Positions 47,343-58,481 of a stretch of DNA of 64,000 nucleotides are shown piece by piece (position 1 is the first letter of the stretch; the number at the start of each line of letters is the position of its first letter). This DNA is from Buxus sempervirens. Its lineage: Eukaryota; Streptophyta; Magnoliopsida; Buxales; Buxaceae. Location of the stretch: NCBI GenBank assembly GCA_947561395.2, contig OX387182.1, forward strand, positions 7,674,595 to 7,738,594, in the 5' to 3' direction. Under the pieces are notes generated by a model that ran no database searches, had not been told where the DNA came from, and was given only the letters and a program-made list of their open reading frames with translations. The translations under genes were made by a program, and so were the position numbers.

Positions 47343-50300
47343 TCAAGGGAAATACCTTTTTACCGCATCAGAGTTAATGGGCTCAGGAAAATCTGACCCA
47401 TCCATTTCTGTTAATATGAGTGCTCCCTCTGATAGGACTTTCTTGACGACATATGGGCCTTCCCAATTGGGCTTGAACTTACCACGAGGGTCTTCCAGAA
47501 ATGGTAAGATTTTCTTTAGCACTAAGTTTCCTTCTTGGAAAGTTCTGGGCCTCACTTTCTTATTGTAAGCCCGGGCCATTCTCCTCTGGTACAACTGTCC
47601 ATGGCAAAGTGCTTTCAACCGCTTTTCTTCTATCAGGTTAAGTTGATCATGTCTCGACTGGACCCATTCGGCTTCTTCTAGTTCTGCTTCCATGAGCACT
47701 CGGAGTGATGGGATCTCTACTTCCACGGGCAAGACTGCTTCCATCCCATAGACTAGGGAGTACGGGGTTGCCCCAGTTGAAGTCCGGATCGAGGTTCTGT
47801 AGGCATGTAGAGCAAGTGGTAGCATTTCATGCCAATCTTTGTAACTTACTACCATCTTCTGAATGATTTTCTTTATATTCTTGTTGGCTGCTTCTACTGC
47901 CCCATTCATCTTTGGCCTGTACGGAGCTGACTTGTGGTGGGTGATCTGAAACTGCTCACACATTTTCTTCATGTCCTTGTTTTTAATATTTGAAGCATTG
48001 TCTGATACTATGGCACTTGGCGGTCCATAGCGACAAATGATATTGTGCTTCAAAAATTTAATAACATGGTTGCTTGTGATATTCGCATATGAAGCTGCTT
48101 CCACCCACTTAGTGAAATAATCAATCGCCACCAAGATGAATATGTGCCCGTTCGATGCCTTAGGGGAGATCATGCCGATGACATCTATGCCCCACATAGA
48201 GAAGGGCCAGGGTGATGTCATGTTGTGCAGCTCACCTGGGGGTGCATGCTTATTATCTGCATATATCTGACATTGGTGGCACCTCTTGACATGTACACAG
48301 CAATCATGTTCCATGGTCGTCCAGTAGTATCCCAGCCTCAGGATCTTCTTAGCCAGCATGTGCTTACTCATATGGGGCCCACAGACTCCTCCATGTACCG
48401 TCTCGATCAACCTTTCCGATTCAGCCTTGGCTACACATCTTAGCAGAATGTCGCTATGTGACCTCTTGTACACATGCCCACCACTTAGCAGAAATTGACC
48501 AGCCAATCTCTGTATTGTCCTCTTCTCAGTAGCAGTGGCATTTTCTGGCAGACTCCGATTGTTCAAGAAATTTTTGATATCTTGAAACCATGGTGTTTCT
48601 TCTTCTGGCGCTCCCTCTAGAACGAGACAGTAAGCCGGTTCATCTCGGACCTCAATTTCCAGTGGTCTGATGTCTACTCCTTCTGATATGCTGACCATTG
48701 AAGCCAAGGTTGCTAGAGCATCCGCAAACTGATTCTTGGCCCTTGGCATATAGTTGAAGGAAATTCGAGTGAAATTTGTGCTTATTTCTTCCAAATACTG
48801 GTGATAGGGGATCAATTTGTGATCCTTGGTTTTCCACTCACCAGTTGTTTGGAAGATGATAAGACTCGAATCCCCGTATACGTCAAGTTCCTCTACTCCA
48901 TGATCCATGGCTGCTTGCAATCCAATTATGCATGCTTCATATTCTGCTATGTTGTTGGTGCACTGGAATCTCAGCTTTACTGCAATCGGGATGTGCGAAC
49001 CATCTGGTTTAACCAAGACTGCCCCTATTCCATTACCGTTCATGTTGGCGGCCCCATCAAAGAACATCTGCCAAGAACTCTCACTGTCTTCCTCTTCAGT
49101 GTACAGAATTGCCTCATCTGGGAAGTTGGTCTTCAAGGGTTGATATTCTGGCAAAGGATGTGCAGCCAGGTGATCAGCTATGGCTTGACCCTTGATCACC
49201 TTCTGGGTGATGTATGTGAGGTCAAACTCGGACAGTAGTAGTTGCCACTTAGCCGTTCTGCCAGTTAGTGCCGGTTTCTCAAATAAATACTTCAGCGGGT
49301 CCATCCGGGATATCAATAGAGTGGAGTGACTAAGGAAATAATGCCTTAGCCTCTGAGTGGCCCACACTAGAGCACAGCAAGTCTTTTCCAATGGTGAGTA
49401 TTTGGCTTCATATTCTGTGAATTTTTTACTCAGATAGTAAATGGCCCTTTCTTTTCTACCAGTCTCATCATGCTGCCCTAAGACACATCCCATCGATGTT
49501 TCCAACACTGACAAGTACAGGATTAGCGGTCTTCCTGGAGTTGGTGGCACTAGTACCGGCGGGTTCAGTAAATACCTCTTTATTGTGTCAAATGCCTGCT
49601 GGCAGTCCTCATTCCAGATTGTCGGGTTATCCTTCCTCAAAAGCTTGAAAATTGGTTCACAGATAGCAGTGAGCTGTGCTATGAACCGGCTTATGTATTG
49701 AATCCTTCCAAGAAAGCCCCTGACCTCCTTCTCGGTTCTGGGTGCTGGCATTTCAATTATGGCCTTGGCTTTAGCCGGGTCAATTTCAATTCCTCTTCGG
49801 CTCACTATAAACCCCAGTAACTTCCCTGATGTAGCCCCAAAGACGCACTTAGCCGGGTTAAGCCGTAGACTGTACTTCCTGAGCCGATCAAACACTTTCT
49901 TCAGATTGATCAAGTGGTCCTCCTCTTTGCATGATTTGGCAATCATATCGTCCACATAGACCTCCATCTCCTTGTGGATCATGTCATGGAATAGTGCAGT
50001 CATGGCCCGCTGGTATGTTGCCCCAGCGTTCTTGAGCCCAAACGGCATGACCGTGTAGTGGAATGTGCCCCAAGGTGTGATAAATGCTGTTTTCTCTTAA
50101 TCTTCCTTAGCCATCTTGATCTGATTATATCCTGAGAAACCATCCATGAAGGAAAACAGGCCATGTACCGCAGTATTATCGACAAGAATGTCGATGTGTG
50201 GAAGCGGAAAATCGTCCTTTGGGCTTGCCCTGTTTAAGTCTCTATAATCCACGCACATTCGGACTTTTCCGTCCTTCTTGGGTACCGGTACTATGTTTGC

Positions 50301-52500
50301 GAGCCATTCTGGGTATGTAGAGACTGCCAAAAATCCGGCTTGGAACTGTTTGACCACTTCGTCCTTGACCTTCAGAGTCCACTCAGGTTTCAATCTTCTC
50401 AGCTTCTGCTTGATCGGCTTAACTTCTGGTAAAATTGGCAACTTATGCACCACCATGTCTGTGTCCAACCCCGGCATGTCCCGATATGACCAAGCGAACA
50501 CATCTTTATAATCTGCCAAGAACTGTGACATTTCATTTTTCTGCACATCAGACAAGCATGACCCGATTTTCACAATTTTTGGGTCATCTTCAGTCCCAAG
50601 GTTTATGGATATGGTCTCCTCAATATTAGTTTAGACCCCCTTTTCATGACGTTCCAATTGGTATTCAATTTCTTTTGGAACGTCTTCTTCTTCGACCTCG
50701 GTCTCTTCTTCAACCCCCATGAGGTCAAAGTCGAGCTCGAAGTTGAAGTCATATTCAACCTGGTCCAATTCGGTCTGATTATATGGTTCATAAGTGGTTT
50801 GGACCTTTTTGAAAAAATTAAATTTTCTAGAAAAAATAGAAAAATCTTTTTGGTTTTTTGTGGGCCTTCTAAACATAATTCCCCTGAAGACGAAGGCCCA
50901 TTAGAACCTTCAGGGAAATGGCATTCCACTATTGGAGTTTTTTTTTGGAAGCCGCGTCAGTTTACCGAACAAACGCTGCTTCAAAGGTAAGGGGAGTTTC
51001 CTCCCAATTGTTTATTACAAAATTTTGGGGAGCAGGGGAAATAGGGAAAGCCTGCTCTTCAAACCCAGAATCCGATGCCATCATCACCGGGTGGGTACTG
51101 CCCTTTTCTGCTACGGGGCCCAATCCAGAAATGACCTTGTCTGGAATCTTCACTGCGGCCCAGTCAATGAACGGCAGGTCCATGTCTACCCCTGTCTTTT
51201 CGCCCTCAGTCATGGCGAAGAATGCACCAACATCTTCAGAAAAGTCCACCTGCTGCTCAGGCTGTGGCCCAGGCCCATCGGCTGCTCCCAGTATTGGAGA
51301 GGGGTTATAGGGTTGTAGGGCCGAAACAACAGGCTTCTGAAATGGGTTGACATTTTGGTATGGGGGTTTGGACTGGTCCATAGGAGGAGAAATTTGAATT
51401 ATATAGGCGGGTTTTGGAAAGTTCACCCTCAAATGCGGGAGTTTTCCTTTGCTTCTGCTCTCCCCTTCTTCGTGCTTCATTCTCCTCCAACCTCTGGGCT
51501 CGAAGCCCAACCCTACCTTGGGGATCAGTTTCTTAGCCGTGATTGGCTTCACCATCCCCTGCAGATTGATCCCCAGGCCTTTCCCTGGGTGAAAGTGGTA
51601 TTTCTCCATCACTTTCTTGACCATTTTTTCTGCAGTGGTCCCCTTTTCTTTCTTTTTCTCACACCCCCCAGGTATGTAATTGACCGCCTCAAATTGGAAT
51701 GAGTGGAATGCAATCTTGTCGACAGTTAGGTCCACATTGATCAAGGGTACATCAGGTGACACAATGGGCGGCACCAAGTTTTCGGCTAGGACTGTTATCA
51801 CCCTTTGCCCTCTTACATATTTCACCCTTTGGTGGAGCGTGGATGGTATTGCCCTAGCCGAATGTATCCACGGCCTTCCTAGGAGCAGATTGAATGCTGC
51901 GGGTATATCCATCACTTCAAATGTGATGTTAAAGATATTCGGCCCAATTGTGACCGGCAGTTCAATCTCCCCTAGGGAGTGGGTCTTGGAGCTATCAAAA
52001 GCCCTTACTATCCGCCCATTTCTTTTTATCCTTGACTGGTCCAGACCCAGCTTGGTAAAGTGATTAACAGGCAAACATTTAATGCCGACCCGTTGTCAAT
52101 TAAAACCCGTGCAACCACGCAGCCCCTTACAAAGCACAGTGATGTGCAAAGGGTCCACATGATAACACCCACCTGGGCTGATCTCACCCTCTGAGAAACT
52201 TATCACATTATGTGACAAGATTTGACCAACCATTTTACCAAGCTGGTCCGGATCAATGGTCTGGGATACGTGTGCACTCTGTAGCACCCTTAACAATGCA
52301 TCCCTGTGCTTTTCAGAATTCAGCAAAAGGCCCAGTATTGAAATCTGGGCCGGGACCTTGTTCAGCTGATCCACAAGATTGAATTCACTTTTCTTTATTA
52401 TTTTTATGAGGTCGGCTGCCTCATTTTCTGCACCCTGGGGGTGTCTTCTCCTACTTTGTTTTTTCCTTTCTGTTTTCTTTTTTCTTCATTTTATTTTTTT
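47343..52500 (-). CDS. pol region of element B (protease-RT-RNase H-aRNase H-integrase)
   Basis: In element order: protease with DNGS motif (near 52095); reverse transcriptase (about 49700-50500) with YVDD near 49950; Ty3-type RNase H (about 49150-49520); a second archaeal-type RNase H (about 48680-49060, FDGAANMNG, then a GDSSLII-type motif); and integrase with its HHCC zinc region (about 48300-48400) and DDE core (about 47770-48220). It ends at the stop by 47343 and has no chromodomain. Domain set and order define the Tat group. Most domains look conserved, but the region has a few breaks, so it is a recent fossil. Confidence 0.93.
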
Positions 52501-54644
52501 TCTTTCTCTACTTCTGTCTCTTTTTCTTTCTCTTCACCCCCTGCACATCTCCCCGACCTCGTCATGAGGTTCACCTCCTCCTGGTTCTGGTTCCTGACCA
52601 TTGGAACCGTAGCCGTGATTCCCTCGCTGTAATTCCATGGTACAGCGGCCTCTGAATAGGCTAATTTAGGAATGTCAACCATTAGTGGCTGGAGTTTGGA
52701 CCGGGATGTATGGGCCGGTTTAGGGATAGTATGGGCTGGCTGCACATTTACAACCAGGGGTTGAAGTTTGGATTTGGTGGGGACAGAAGAAGTGATGGAA
52801 GCAGTGGTGGGGTCAAGATTGATGACCAGTGGAGCCTTAGACGGCTTGGATGGGGAATAAGTGGGTGGACTGCAATTGAAGACCAATGGAGGCCTTGCAG
52901 TATTTATCTAGGCCATCAGAGAAGAGACCCGGTTTAGAGAGGAACTTATGTCCTCAGCAGCAAGATTATTATTTTTTTGGGAGACCATGTTGATCTCCTC
53001 TTCTTCCTCCTCTGGGAAAAAATGGACCTGGACTGTGGTCCCCACGGGTGCTATAAGCTGAGATGGGTCAAAGGCCCTTCTCGTGGTGGATATGGCAGTG
53101 ATGGAGTTGGATGGGCCTGCCCCATTGTGGTAAGGCAAAGGGTTCTGCCCAATATCATTTCCCGACGGGGCGGGTGCAGCAGTGTTAAAGACCAATGCCT
53201 TCTGGTCCAACAGGTCCTGGACCGCATGCTTCAATACCCAGCAGTTATCAGTAGAATGCCCCGGTGCACCCATGTGGAAATCACAGGTGACCGATGTGTC
53301 AAAATTTCTCCCCCTGGTGGCATTCAGGTTAGGCTCCTTCAGGGTCAAGTATTTCCCTTTCAGCAGGGTTGGCAGTAGTTGGGACAGAGATATGGGTAGA
53401 GGGGTCAAAACCCGGTTCTTTCTGTTGGCTAACCAGGCCTCTCTTTCCTCCCTGGTAAAGGTCCTCCTTGGGTTTGCTGGTACGGAGGGAGTGAAATTGA
53501 CATTTTGCGGGCTCTGATAAGACTGCTGGGCCTGTTGAGCCTGCTGGGGTTGCTGGGGTACAGAGATGTTGACGTGCAGTGGCTTCTTGGCTGGAGGAGC
53601 CTGGACCAGGTTCACCTCTCCTTCTTTTCGGGCCCCTGTCTTCTTGAACCCAGTTCCCTTCTTTTGGGCCATGGAGGCCGAGGAATCAGACTGCCCCGTC
53701 AGAGTAGAGTAGTCTATCAGCCTTCCTGACCTGACCCCTTCCTCGATCCGGTCCGCCACTTGTACCAAGGCAGCAAAGTTGGTGGTGATCTGACCCACCA
53801 GATGGTTGTAAAAGGGCTGCCCCAGTGTGCCCATAAATGTGGAGATCATCTCCGGCTCTTGCATAGGTGGCCTGACCTGGGAGGCGGCCTCTCTCCATCT
53901 CTTGGCGTACTGCCGTACCGGTTCATCTTTCCCCTTGGTCATCCTCATCATGTCGTACCGGTCCGGCACGATCTCCGAGTTGAACTTGTACTGGTCCAAG
54001 AAGGCGTCGGCTAGGTCCTTCCACCTCCTGATCCTTCCATGGTCCACTGTAGCGAACCACCGAAGGGCTGACCCGGTCAGACTCCTCTGGAAGAGCTGGA
54101 TCAGTATGCCATCGTCCCGGCCAAATTGGCATAGGGCCCCGCAGTATAGTTTCAAATGGCTTAATGGGCAGCCCGTGCCATCAAATTTGTCGAAGTCTGG
54201 GCACCTGAACTTAGCCGGTAGACAGACGTCCGGGTACATGCACAGGTCCTCGAAGGTGGTGCCTGCATGGCTGCCTCCCCCCTTCACTTCCTTCAGCTCT
54301 GCCTGGATTCTTTCTATCCTCAGCAGCATTTTTTTTTCCATCTCATCCCTAGCCTTTTCTTTTTCCAGCTCTTTCTCAGACTCTACTGTATTTTCCCTGA
54401 TCAGAATGGGCTCAGGGACTGGTTCAGAAATGGGCTCAGGCATGGGCTGAGCCGGAGGTGGAATATAGGCCTGAGGTGGTGGTGCCTGATGGGAAGTAGA
54501 TGCTTGATTCTGGGCTTGGGCCTGTTGGGCCTGAGCCGCCAGTAAGTCCCCCAGCATCTTGGCCAGACCGGCCACTTGCTCCTGCAGTTGAGTAAAGTCC
54601 TGGGCAGGGACAGTAGCTTGGGCTTGGTTCTCTTCAGTATTCAT
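52500..54644 (-). CDS. gag region of element B
   Basis: It starts at the ATG of MNTEENQAQATVPAQ (54644), the same start as in element A. A Gln/Ala-rich coiled-coil N-terminus is followed by the retrotransposon gag core (CRFPDFDKFDG-like motif, then LYCGALCQFG and WRRWKDLADAFL-like helices). A zinc motif of the form C-x2-H-x5-H-x4-C (CDFHMGAPGHSTDNC, near 53270) comes next, then a Ser/Pro-rich linker towards the protease. It forms the virus-like particle shell. Boundaries with pol are approximate. Confidence 0.9.
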
Positions 54645-54842
54645 GGCTCTTGCTTTGGATCTGGTCACGGGAGCAATGATTGCAAATAAGTGTAAATGTA
54701 CCTGACATAAGAAAAACAAAGACACAAGTCAGCTTCCATTTAACTTGAAACACACCCCTATAAATGTAGGCAGATAGGTCAGGTGAACACCAGTCCAAAA
54801 ATTTTTTGTTTTTTTTTTTGTTTTTGTTGTTTTGATTTTGTG

Positions 54843-56641
54843 TTGGAATATTCTAGGGCTTCCAAGGGTCCCAAAAAAAAAATTTTTTTTTATTTGATTG
54901 ATAAAAATAACCAACCAAGGTTTTCATGGAATATTCTAGGGCTTCCAAGGGTCCCAATTTTTGATTTGACTTGATTGGTAAAAAGGAGACCAATCAAGGG
55001 TTCATGGAATATTCTAGGGCTTCTAGAGGTCCCACTTTTTTTGACTTGATTGGTAAAAAGGAGACCAATCAAGGGTTTTTTATGGAATATTCTAGGGCTT
55101 CCAAGGGTCCCAATTTTTGATTTGATTTGATTGGTAAAAAGGAGACCAATCAAGGGTTCATGGAATATTCTAGGGCTTCCAGAGGTCCCACTTTTTTTTT
55201 GACTTGATTGGTAAAAAGGAGACCAATCAAGGGTTTTTTATGGAATATTCTAGGGCTTCCAAGGGTCCCAATTTTTGATTTGATTTGATTGGTAAAAAGG
55301 AGACCAATCAAGGGTTCATGGAATATTCTAGGGCTTCCAGAGGTCCCACTTTTTTTGACTTGATTGGTAAAAAGGAGACCAATCAAGGGTTTTTTATGGA
55401 ATATTCTAAGGCTTCCAAGGGTCCCAATTTTTGATTTGATTTGATTGGTCAAAAGGAGACCAATCAAGGGTTCATGGAATATTCTAGGGCTTCCAGAGGT
55501 CCCACTTTTTTTGACTTGATTGGTAAAAAGGAGACCAATCAAGGGTTTTTTTATGGAATATTCTAGGGCTTCCAAGGGTCCCAATTTTTGATTTGATTTG
55601 ATTGGTAAAAAGGAGACCAATCAAGGGTTTTTTATGGAATATTCTAGGGCTTCCAAGGGTCCCAATTTTTGATTTGATTTGATTGGTAAAAAGGAGACCA
55701 ATCAAGGGTTCATGGAATATTCTAGGGCTTCCAGAGGTCCCACGTTTTTTTGACTTGATTGGTAAAAAGGAGACCAATCAAGGGTTCATGGAATATTCTA
55801 GGGCTTCCAGAGGTCCCACTTTTTTTTGACTTGATTGGTAAAAAGGAGACCAATCAAGGGTTTTTTATGGAATATTCTAGGGCTTCCAAGGGTCCCAATT
55901 TTTGATTTGATTTGATTGGTAAAAAGGAGACCAATCAAGGGTTCATGGAATATTCTAGGGCTTCCAGAGGTCCCACTTTTTGATTGACTTGATTGGTAAA
56001 AAGGAGACCAATCAAGGTTTTTTTATGGAATATTCTAGGGCTTCCAAGGATCCCAATTTTTGATTTGATTTGATTGGTAAAAAGGAGACCAATCAAGGGT
56101 TCATGGAATATTCTAGGGCTTCCAGAGGTCCCACTTTTTTTGACTTGATTGGTAAAAAGGAGACCAATCAAGGGTTTTTTATGGAATATTCTAGGGCTTC
56201 CAAGGGTCCCAATTTTTGATTTGATTTGATTGGTAAAAAGGAGACCAATCAAGGGTTCATGGAATATTCTATGGCTTCCAGAGGTCCCACTTTTTTTGAC
56301 TTGATTGGTAAAAAGGAGACCAATCAAGGGTTTTTTATGGAATATTCTAGGGCTTCCAAGGGTCCCAATTTTTGATTTGATTTGATTGGTAAAAAGGAGA
56401 CCAATCAAGGGTTCATGGAATATTCTAGGGCTTCCAGAGGTCCCACTTTTTTTTGACTTGATTGGTAAAAAGGAGACCAATCAAGGGTTTTTTATGGAAT
56501 ATTCTAGGGCTTCCAAGGGTCCCAATTTTGATTTGATTTGATTGGTAAAAAGGAGACCAATCAAGGGTTGATGGAATATTCTAGGGCTTCCAGAGGTCCC
56601 ACTTTTTGATTTGATTGGTAAAAAGGAGACCAATCAAGGGT
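54843..56641. repeat. Leader tandem repeat, about 23 units of 77-81 bp, alternating two types
   Basis: Each unit has GGAATATTCTAGGGCTTCC and the inverted pair GATTGGT/ACCAATC. Unit types (CCAAGGGTCCCAATTTTTG and CCAGAGGTCCCAC) mostly alternate, giving a higher-order period of about 157 bp. Several long open frames across it are artefacts of the period. Confidence 0.93.
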
Positions 56642-56953
56642 TTTTTTTTTAATTTATTTTTTCCAAATTTGCTGAATTTTCTCAGTTTTCAAGTTCCAAA
56701 GTTTAACTGACACATGTTTGAGTTGAGTTGGTGTCAAAAAATATGACACCTTGGTTTCCTCTTTGATTTTCAAACTTAGGTTAAATCCTGAAAGAATATT
56801 TTATTTTATTCTTTTTGTTTTTCTTTCTTTGATTTTGTATTTTTGGGAACATTTCTTATGTTCTTTTCGGGGTGCCTAAGGATTATCCACAGTGTTTTAG
56901 GCATTTTATTCTGAAAATTTGGGCTGAAAAGCCAATTTGTGCATTTTTTGAAC

Positions 56954-57094
56954 GTATCCGGTATAATATACCGGATAAGAATATGCCTTATTGTATCCGG
57001 TCACCATAACCGGATATCCGCATATGTCTTTGTATCCGGAGATATGTACCGGATATGATTAGAGCTGTTATTAACCGGCCTGAGTTGCCGGTTA
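56954..57094. repeat. Leader stem-loop module of element B
   Basis: Four 25-nt hairpins are separated by exactly 14 nt each. Stems one to three are GTATCCGG-type. The fourth is TTAACCGG/CCGGTTA with the loop CCTGAGTTG, and the same loop caps the fourth hairpin of LTR modules that have a different stem. Confidence 0.82.
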
Positions 57095-58461
57095 TTGCCG
57101 AAATGACCCTTTTTGACTCATTTTTTTCACCAGATTTGATTTTTTTCATTCCCAATTGATGTTCACCTTAATTTGACCTTCAAAACTTGCCCCAAATTGG
57201 GCTTGGACATTATATTTGCAAAATCCCCCAAATTCATGAAAAGAACATGGTTTTACCTTGCCACCTTGTATTACCTTCATTTAATATGGTATTCACATTA
57301 TACCTTGGCCTGTAAAACATGCAAACGGCCTTCCCACATTTACACCCAATTTCCCCAAACGCAATTGTGTGCTTTTAGCCGAAAACGTGTTTCTCCACCT
57401 TCAAGCGTATGGTTTTTGGGTTTTGGCTTAATTGGCAACTTAGAGCTCAAGTCTAGTGATGCCTGGAATCGAATCACAGATCCCATTGTCATCACATCAT
57501 TGACTCAAATTCTAAGGTAAATGTTTTCACTTTCGCTTTCCGAAGTCACGACCTCGGTGCGCCAAGCTACATACATTCATGGTTCAACTTCCTAATAGGT
57601 AAAGGGTAGGCTGTGCAAATTGTTTCAAGTGCTCAAGTGCAATTTTAAAATTGTGGTAACATTCATAACGTCCCAGCCCCTTGCCACTCTTTTTCGTAGC
57701 CATGCATTCAATTTCAAGCCAAGGTACTAATGACAAAGATAATGAAGCTAAATACAAGCAAGCAAGCACCAAAGTAACCAAATATGCACAAAAAATATTA
57801 CATGCCCAAAAAGGGGTATACAAAACATGTTATTTGTACAAACAACAACTAAACCATGGAAGCATGCTTGACCCAAAAGCATTCCCTAAAATTCCAGATT
57901 TTCATGCCTTTTTCATGCTCAAAGTGTACCATTTACCCCAAATTGAAGCCTAAAATTTTAGCACTTACTTGGCATGATACAAGAAAGGTTTTGATGATTT
58001 AAACATGCTTGAAAACCCCCAAATATGCACTGAAATTTCCAGAATTTTCATGCTCAAAAGTGCATCCTTTATACCCCAAATTAAAGGCATGGCAAAAAAA
58101 AAAAAAAAATTTTTAAGCACAAAAAAGTATGCTTCATAGGAATCATGTTTGAATACCCAAAAAATTCTGAACTCCTTGATTTCATGCTATTAATTCTCAT
58201 ATTCAAACCATGGTATTCAAAATTCAAATTAGAGCATGTTATCACCAAATACAACCAAATCATGCTTCAAGATAGGCTTTTCCTAAATCAACCTTTAGGC
58301 AACATCAAGCAAAACATACATGACTTGATTCATATAAAATTCAAAAGCATCCCAATCTGATTTAGAATACAACATTATGCACAAATAAAACAAACAAAAT
58401 AGCAAGCATTCAAAAGTGATGAAAAAGCATGAATATACACAAAATGGCTTAAATCAACAGT

Positions 58462-58479
58462 TCCCTAGCAGAGTCGCCA
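58462..58479 (-). promoter_or_regulatory. Primer binding site, tRNA-Arg type
   Basis: On the minus strand TGGCGACTCTGCTAGGGA starts two bases inside the 5' LTR. It matches the 3' end of plant tRNA-Arg (pattern TGGCGACTCCGCTGGGGA) with two differences, as known for Ogre/Tat elements. Confidence 0.85.
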
Positions 58480-58481
58480 GT

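Larger units (their letters stand above)
54645..58461 (-). other. 5' leader of element B
   Basis: About 3.8 kb of noncoding leader lies between the primer site and gag. It contains the tandem repeat block (54843-56641) and the stem-loop module (56954-57094). The stretch 57120-57830 is conserved in element A. The part 57830-58460 is AT-rich without clear features. Confidence 0.8.

Noticed and set aside
48801-49238. Plus-strand frames over reverse transcriptase and RNase H (also 5294-5666, 50932-51318)
   Set aside because: Shadows of the minus-strand pol frame, with no independent codon signal.
54890-56480. Several minus-strand frames of 87-181 codons with repeating motifs such as KPLIGLLFTNQ
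   Set aside because: They are translations of the leader tandem repeat. The unit length lets frames stay open, and the A copy differs in frame and sequence.
56954-57094. Regular palindromic repeats with 14-nt spacers resembling a CRISPR array
   Set aside because: This is plant nuclear retrotransposon DNA, the spacers are related between copies, repeats number only four, and there are no cas genes.
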